Source: Candidatus Saccharimonadota bacterium (GTDB lineage Bacteria; Patescibacteriota; Saccharimonadia; Saccharimonadales; JACQNP01). Taken from it: 48,815 nt of DNA. A model generated the notes under the pieces. That model made no database searches, was not told where the DNA came from, and saw nothing but the letters and a program-made list of their open reading frames with translations. The stretch is taken from assembly GCA_020428005.1 (NCBI GenBank), contig JAGQNP010000001.1, positions 1 to 48,815 on the forward strand. Direction: 5' to 3'. Shown here one piece after another: positions 43,868 to 48,815 of this stretch. A program made the translations under genes and the position numbers. Positions within the stretch are counted from its first letter, which is position 1. Each line of letters opens with the position of its first letter.

Positions 43868-45775
43868 TTGATTGAAAAAGTTGGCAACGTAAAACTTATT
43901 GCAGTTAGTGAGGGCATTGATACTTCATATGACGGCTACAGTGATGGTGATGCTGAAGATGTATTATTGGATATCTTTAAAAGTAAGGACAGTGGTCGTA
44001 AGATTGCCAGGGTACTTAGTGACAATAATTCTTGGCCACTCACCTACCATTTGTCTCCAGAAAGAGGAAATATTGTCGATTGGTATGATTTCAAGCAAAA
44101 TACTAAAGTATTAGAAGTAGGATCAGGTTGTGGCGCAATTACAGAAGCACTTATTAAAAAAGATATTCTTTTGGATTCTCTTGAATTAACTTATAAGCGT
44201 TCACTGATCAATGCTAACCGGAATAAGAAAAGTCAAAATCTTAGGATTCTTGTAGGAAACCTTGAGGACTACTCCAGTAATCAACTCTATGATTACGTGG
44301 TTTGTGTGGGTGTATTAGAGTATGCAGGAAGTTTTATTTCCGGACCTAATCCATATAGCAAATTTTTAAAGATATTGAGATCTCATCTAAAACCAGGAGG
44401 TAAGTTAATTCTAGCTATAGAGAACAGGTTAGGATTAAAGTATTGGTCTGGCGCACACGAAGATCACACAGCGCTGGTTTTCGATTCAATTGAGAACTAT
44501 CTAGGTGATAAAAAAGTTCAAACATTTGGAAGGTTAGAATTACAAAAGTTACTTGAAGAACATTTCGAAACAACAGATTTTTACTATCCTTACCCTGATT
44601 ACAAACTACCCCATATGATCTATAGTGATCATTATCTACCAGGAACAAACTGCGATTTCCCCTTGGGGCAACTACCAAGTCCTTCGCCTGATAGGTCTCG
44701 AGTTTACCTATATTCAGAAACACTCGCAATGAAGTCAATAGAAAAAAACGAGTTGTTTTCAAATTTCTCTAACTCTTTTTTAGTTGTTGCGGGACAAAAG
44801 CAAGAAAAAACTCAAGCAAAATTTTCAGTTTTTCAAAACAAACGTCGAAATAACTTCCAACTTTCAACCAAAATTTACGACAACTACTCAATTAAGACGG
44901 CCATGAGCAATGAATCAAGTGAACATATAGATCAGATGTTAAAAACATACGAGACTTTAGAGAAAAGCCCTCTTAAGAAAAAGATTAACGTAGTCATGCC
45001 GAGACAGATTAGTAAAACACGACTGCGTTTTGATTTTGTAGAGGGAGAAACTTTAGAGAACGAGCTACTACAAGCGATACTAGATAACAACAAAAGTAAG
45101 GCCAAAAGTATACTAATGAATTATTTAAAAATGTTGGATGCATTGCCCAAAGAAAAAACGAACCCGTCTGAGAACGGTGAATATATAAAGATCTTTGGAG
45201 ATAAATATAACAAGAAAGTTTCGTGTTATAAATATGTCCCCATAGATCTTAATCTAGATAATATTATCACTAATAAAAATCAGCTTCATCTTATTGATGT
45301 GGAATGGTTTTTTGAGTTTCCTGTTCCTGCAGAATACTTGTTTGGTAGATTTGTTTACTGGTTCTTTATCAGTCGTTATCGTGATATTTTTGCGCTTATA
45401 AGCAATAAGTATGGGTTCAAAAACTATGACGATTTGGCTTTTATACCACCGTACCTAATTGATGTTATAGAACCATATTTAGACAAGGAAGTTCTTTACA
45501 GGGTTGTAGCTAATGAAGTAGCTTTTCAGTATTATGTAACTGGAAATGAAGTATCGGTCACAGATATGCTCTATAAGTGGTCAGATAGACGCATAAATGT
45601 TCGTGAGTTAATAGATAAGGTTAATGATGTAGAATCGAAGCTTTCCGCTCAAAATGAGTTGGTTAGCTACATGGAAGAAGAGATTAAGAAATTACTTCAT
45701 AGCATAGAACTGATTAAAAAGTCGCGCACGTACAAGTTGGCACAAAAACTCCAAAAGCTGCGGCCAAAAAAGTAG
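43868..45775 (+). CDS. WbdD-like methyltransferase-kinase with C-terminal coiled coil
   Basis: This is a 635-residue protein with three parts. Residues about 60-230 are a class I SAM methyltransferase (VLEVGSGCGAITEAL near 80, VGVLEYAG near 150, LKPGGKLILAIENR near 175). Residues about 330-520 look like a protein-kinase-fold phosphotransferase: STKIYDNYSI as N-lobe, FVEGETLENEL as hinge, IDLNLDN (about 459-465) as catalytic loop and LIDVEWFF (Asp near 477) as metal motif. Residues about 583-625 are a heptad-rich helix (DVESKLSAQNELVSYMEEEI), then a basic tail. WbdD of E. coli O9a has the same order; it caps the chain end with phosphate and methyl and its coiled coil sets chain length. The TTG start is uncertain; an ATG at 43834 would need a frameshift. 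Confidence 0.8.
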   Translation: MIEKVGNVKLIAVSEGIDTSYDGYSDGDAEDVLLDIFKSKDSGRKIARVLSDNNSWPLTYHLSPERGNIVDWYDFKQNTKVLEVGSGCGAITEALIKKDILLDSLELTYKRSLINANRNKKSQNLRILVGNLEDYSSNQLYDYVVCVGVLEYAGSFISGPNPYSKFLKILRSHLKPGGKLILAIENRLGLKYWSGAHEDHTALVFDSIENYLGDKKVQTFGRLELQKLLEEHFETTDFYYPYPDYKLPHMIYSDHYLPGTNCDFPLGQLPSPSPDRSRVYLYSETLAMKSIEKNELFSNFSNSFLVVAGQKQEKTQAKFSVFQNKRRNNFQLSTKIYDNYSIKTAMSNESSEHIDQMLKTYETLEKSPLKKKINVVMPRQISKTRLRFDFVEGETLENELLQAILDNNKSKAKSILMNYLKMLDALPKEKTNPSENGEYIKIFGDKYNKKVSCYKYVPIDLNLDNIITNKNQLHLIDVEWFFEFPVPAEYLFGRFVYWFFISRYRDIFALISNKYGFKNYDDLAFIPPYLIDVIEPYLDKEVLYRVVANEVAFQYYVTGNEVSVTDMLYKWSDRRINVRELIDKVNDVESKLSAQNELVSYMEEEIKKLLHSIELIKKSRTYKLAQKLQKLRPKK

Positions 45776-45778
45776 CAT

Positions 45779-47005
45779 TTAATCATTAACAGTAATCGAG
45801 TGTGGTAGGAAAACTTCGCCACGTGCAGTGTTTAACCACCCACTGGAAGTAAAGTTACATCCGTTCTGAAAACGATATAAGACTTTTGTACGATCTGAAC
45901 TAGCAACTGCCCCAGAAATGTAGTATTTTCCATCAACGAATACGTTTTTAATTCTGAATGTAACGGTCATTTGTTTACCTTTACTAAGTTTTCCTGTTGA
46001 CACTTTCATGTCCATTGTATTTGTTGCAAATAGAGGCTTAGCCGCAGCGTCTAGGATTACTAAACCAAAAACCGGGTTGTCTAGATCTTCTTTTGGAATT
46101 ATTGTATAGGTTACATTTATATGTTCTTCTGGGGAGAAAACTTTTTTAGCCCCTTTATCATCTGAAAAAGTTGAAACTTTTCTTAAGTCCAAGAATCCGT
46201 AATCCTCGGCATTTACCTTAGCATGAAGTTTACCACCTGTTTTTTCGCTTTCCAATCTATTTGCATTTATCTTGCCGTATTCTTCTAGTACAGTTGCGAT
46301 TGAACCATATTCAACTATCTTGCCTTTTTCAACTAATATGCCCTTGTTGCAATACATCTGTAATGCGTTAACATCATGCGAAACAAAAATAACTGTCTTT
46401 TTGATAGATTGTAGATATTTGAAGTATTCGTAGCACTTTTGCTGGAATGTATAGTCTCCGACTGCTAATACTTCATCAAACAGATAAACATCACCTTCAG
46501 ACTGAATAGCGATAGAAAAAGCTAAGCGAACCTGCATTCCTGAGCTATAATTTTTCAGTTTTTGGTCCATAAAGCGCTCTAGTTCAGCAAAAGAAACGAT
46601 CTCGTCATATTTTTTTTCCATTTCTTTGCGACTAAAACCAAGTAGTGCTCCATTAAGAAATACATTTTCGCGTCCTGTAAGCTCAGGGTTAAAACCTACT
46701 CCCAATTCAATAAAAGGGGTTAGTCTGCCATTTACTTCTACGAGACCTTCTGCTGACGTGTAAATGCCAGCAAGTATTTTTAGTAAGGTGCTTTTTCCAC
46801 TTCCATTTCTACCAACAATACCAAAAAATTCACCTTTTTTTACTTCAAAAGATATATCTTTAAGTACTTCTTGTTTTTCGTATGTTTTTTTCGTCCTGAA
46901 CATGCCTATCAACAGACCTTTAATTGATGTCTGTTTTTCATGCGGCAATTTAAATGACTTGCTTACATCAGTCACTTTTATAGCGATATTATCTTTGATG
47001 CTCAT
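45779..47005 (-). CDS. wzt: Wzt-type polysaccharide ABC exporter ATPase with carbohydrate-binding domain
   Basis: The 408-residue subunit has an ATPase domain (about 1-245) with GIVGRNGSGKSTLLKILAG, the signature YSSGMQVRLAFSIAIQ, Walker B VYLFDEVLAVGD and VIFVSHDVNAL. It also has a Wzt-C-like beta-sandwich (about 265-408; VNVTYTI-like strands, NVFVDGKYYISGAV, GEVFLPH). In E. coli O8/O9a this second domain binds the methyl-phosphate-capped chain end and licenses export. Its presence beside a WbdD-like gene argues for a cap-dependent system. It overlaps wzm by one base (TAATG) and converges on the WbdD-like gene three bases away. Confidence 0.94.
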   Translation of the reverse strand: MSIKDNIAIKVTDVSKSFKLPHEKQTSIKGLLIGMFRTKKTYEKQEVLKDISFEVKKGEFFGIVGRNGSGKSTLLKILAGIYTSAEGLVEVNGRLTPFIELGVGFNPELTGRENVFLNGALLGFSRKEMEKKYDEIVSFAELERFMDQKLKNYSSGMQVRLAFSIAIQSEGDVYLFDEVLAVGDYTFQQKCYEYFKYLQSIKKTVIFVSHDVNALQMYCNKGILVEKGKIVEYGSIATVLEEYGKINANRLESEKTGGKLHAKVNAEDYGFLDLRKVSTFSDDKGAKKVFSPEEHINVTYTIIPKEDLDNPVFGLVILDAAAKPLFATNTMDMKVSTGKLSKGKQMTVTFRIKNVFVDGKYYISGAVASSDRTKVLYRFQNGCNFTSSGWLNTARGEVFLPHSITVND

Positions 47006-47808
47006 TACAGATTCTCCGCAAAGTCTGGTGCTTCTTTTCTAAAATACAAAATACCTATCAATAATGTTATGACTGTTATTGCTAAGGGAATTAGGAGTGC
47101 TAGTGATGAGCTATACACCTCTCCAATTGTCAAGGTCTCGTGTGTTACAAAAACATTTCTAGCGCCTTGTATTGATTGAGCCATTGGATTTATTAGTAGT
47201 ATTTTTTGGATAGTCGCATTCGCAATGAGTGTTAATGGATAAAGTATTGGTGTTGCATAGAATCCTGCCTGAAGTAGCACTTCCCAAATAAAACTGATAT
47301 CCCGATATTTAACAAATAGTGCAGATAGTATTAGTGATAAGCCAAGAGAAAATATATATATCTCTACGATGAACAGCGGGAAAAGTATACTGGAGCTTAA
47401 AAAATTCATTCCAGATATAGCCGCAATGATAAGCACAATTATCATATTCAAACTAAGGTTAATCAGGGCAGATATACTGGTAGAAACAATTATCATCCAC
47501 CTTGGAATTCGAATTTTCCTGATCAAATCGCCCCTTCCAACAATCGCGCCAAGACTTTGTGATGTCATTTCTGTAAAAAAGCTCCATAAAACAATACCTA
47601 TGAACAGGTATATTGGGTAGTTTGGTATTTCACTTCCTAGTTTAAAAACACCTGCGAATACTGCATATAAGATTACGAACATAAACAAAGGCCTTAGTAA
47701 TGACCACGCGTAACCTATAGCAGAACCTTGATAACGAAGTTTAAAATCGGTTCTGACAAGCTCCAATAATAAAGCTTTGTTCTTCTTTGAAAGCAATTTA
47801 TTTATCAT
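47005..47808 (-). CDS. wzm: Wzm-type polysaccharide ABC permease
   Basis: The 267-residue ABC-2 permease has six helices and an amphipathic N-terminus (LLLELVRTDFKLRYQGS). The AIGYAWSLLRPLFMFVILY, GIVLWSFFTEMTSQSL and KIRIPRWMIIVSTSIS segments are typical of Wzm/TagG. Together with Wzt it moves lipid-linked glycan out of the cytoplasm. AAGGAA precedes the ATG by three bases. It is divergent from the GT2 gene at the right end. Confidence 0.94.
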   Translation of the reverse strand: MINKLLSKKNKALLLELVRTDFKLRYQGSAIGYAWSLLRPLFMFVILYAVFAGVFKLGSEIPNYPIYLFIGIVLWSFFTEMTSQSLGAIVGRGDLIRKIRIPRWMIIVSTSISALINLSLNMIIVLIIAAISGMNFLSSSILFPLFIVEIYIFSLGLSLILSALFVKYRDISFIWEVLLQAGFYATPILYPLTLIANATIQKILLINPMAQSIQGARNVFVTHETLTIGEVYSSSLALLIPLAITVITLLIGILYFRKEAPDFAENL

Positions 47809-47846
47809 GAATTCCTTGGATGTATTATATGATAAGTCTATCTGTT

Positions 47847-48815
47847 ATGAAAACTAAGATTGCAGTAGTTATACCAAATTGGAATGGCAAAGACGTAATA
47901 AAGTCGTGTCTTGATTCGCTTCTGTCTCAAAAAGCGGAAGCAAAAATAGTAGTTGTAGAAAATGCTTCTATAGATGGTTCTTTGGAATTTGTTAAAAATA
48001 ACTATCCTGATGTTGTAGTCCTTGAACAGGGTAAAAACTTAGGTTTTGCTGGTGGGGTCAACATGGGAATTAAATATGCAATGAAAAATGACTATGAATT
48101 TGTAGCTCTCTTCAATAATGATGCTGTTGCAGATAAAAATTGGCTAGGTTACTTAATAAAAGAGTTGGAGGAAAATTCTGAAACAGGTATAGCAACTTGT
48201 AAATTTTTAACAACAGATGGTGAAAAAATTGACAGTACAGGTGATCTCTATACTTCCTGGGGATTGCCTTTTCCTCGAGGTAGAGACGAAAAAGAGGATG
48301 GTCAGTATGATGCAAAAAATGAAGTTTTTGCGGCCACAGGTGGAGCAAGTCTATACAGACTTTCAATGCTTGAACAGATTGGTTTATTTGATGAGGACTT
48401 CTTTGCCTATTTTGAAGATGTCGATATTAGCTTTAGGGCTCAATTAGCAGGATGGAAGGTAAGATATGTTCCAAAAGCTATTGCCTATCACAAAATTGGA
48501 GCAACCAGTGGAAAAATAAGCGGATTTACTACCTTCCAAACCCTTAAAAACCTCCCTTGGGTATATTGGAAAAATGTTCCATTATCAATTGCAATACCAA
48601 TGTTTCCAAAAATATTCATTGTTTATTGGGCGATTTTTGTTCGTGCAATCCTTAGAGGTGAAATTTTCATTGCCATAAAGGCAACTATTATCTGCCATGT
48701 TTTTATTCCTAAAAAATTATTCTATCAACGATTTAAAATAATGAGACTAAAGAGGGTTGGTAACAACTATATAAAATCTATCATCTACAAAGGACCACCA
48801 CCTAACGCAAAAAAA
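47847..48815 (+). CDS. GT2 glycosyltransferase, rhamnosyltransferase-like, 3' end outside window
   Basis: The frame stays open for 323 codons to the last base, so the stop lies beyond the window. The start IAVVIPNWNGKDVI is followed by ENASIDGSLEFVK, NLGFAGGVNMGIKYA, the metal-site LFNNDA near 90 and FFAYFEDVDISFRAQLAGWK near 185. This is the WbbL/RfbF rhamnosyltransferase pattern of family 2. The C-terminal part (about 240-323) has two hydrophobic stretches and may sit at the membrane. It would use dTDP-rhamnose made by the rml genes at 27-31 kb. Confidence 0.92.
   Translation, partial: MKTKIAVVIPNWNGKDVIKSCLDSLLSQKAEAKIVVVENASIDGSLEFVKNNYPDVVVLEQGKNLGFAGGVNMGIKYAMKNDYEFVALFNNDAVADKNWLGYLIKELEENSETGIATCKFLTTDGEKIDSTGDLYTSWGLPFPRGRDEKEDGQYDAKNEVFAATGGASLYRLSMLEQIGLFDEDFFAYFEDVDISFRAQLAGWKVRYVPKAIAYHKIGATSGKISGFTTFQTLKNLPWVYWKNVPLSIAIPMFPKIFIVYWAIFVRAILRGEIFIAIKATIICHVFIPKKLFYQRFKIMRLKRVGNNYIKSIIYKGPPPNAKK

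Noticed and set aside
44415-44762. 115-codon minus-strand ORF inside the WbdD-like gene
   Set aside because: Antisense to the region just after the methyltransferase core, no ribosome-binding site, low-complexity shadow translation.

Overview
This AT-rich window (my estimate is under 40% GC) is densely packed, with genes that overlap or abut in short operons on both strands. It uses the standard bacterial code: TGA ends many genes, often inside ATGA overlaps. The gene content (rhamnan-type glycan export, UppP, a DrrAB-type ABC exporter, a LytR-C-like protein, a low-affinity iron permease family protein, a LexA-like protein without a peptidase, very small operons, no amino-acid or cofactor pathway) suggests a candidate-phyla-radiation bacterium, most likely Candidatus Saccharibacteria or a relative. 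That placement is an inference from gene content. No rRNA, tRNA, insertion sequence, prophage or CRISPR array is visible.

Region 1 (about 1-20,000) is housekeeping and accessory metabolism: an acidic partial protein, a 2-oxoglutarate/iron oxygenase divergent from a TrmB-like regulator, a small serine hydrolase, two RidA paralogues, a DrrAB-type ABC exporter with an S51 peptidase, a ChbG/YdjC deacetylase, an aldo/keto reductase, aspS with a structured leader, a CNNM/CBS protein, a DsbA-like thiol oxidoreductase, an iron-permease-family protein, a CPA2 antiporter, NadD, UppP, a LexA-like HTH protein and a GtrA protein. Two non-coding zones stand out. A cobalamin-riboswitch-like RNA with a terminator precedes a 534-residue protein of unknown function (15794-17398). 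A small independent transcript (about 12290-12010, minus strand) carries a 30-codon ORF with a strong Shine-Dalgarno and its own terminator.

Region 2 (about 20,087-48,815, continuing past the window) is a surface-glycan locus. It holds a polyprenyl-phosphate sugar transferase that starts the glycan, glycosyltransferases, GlmS, GalE and a phosphohexomutase for precursors, a complete dTDP-L-rhamnose set (rmlB, C, D, A), Ugd plus UDP-xylose synthase, two CDP-paratose/tyvelose-type epimerase homologues, and a DPM1-like GT2 with a methyltransferase and a large membrane protein. It also holds a secreted repeat protein with a membrane-anchored neighbour, an 860-residue double GT-B protein, a methyltransferase-kinase-coiled-coil protein resembling the WbdD chain terminator, and the Wzm/Wzt exporter whose ATPase carries a C-terminal carbohydrate-binding domain. 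A rhamnosyltransferase-like GT2 runs off the right end.

Together these genes suggest that nucleotide sugars are made, a lipid-linked glycan is built in the cytoplasm, its end is capped and measured by the WbdD-like protein, and the capped chain is recognised and exported by Wzt/Wzm. Several genes have a -10 box 7-8 bases before the ATG and no Shine-Dalgarno, suggesting leaderless mRNAs.
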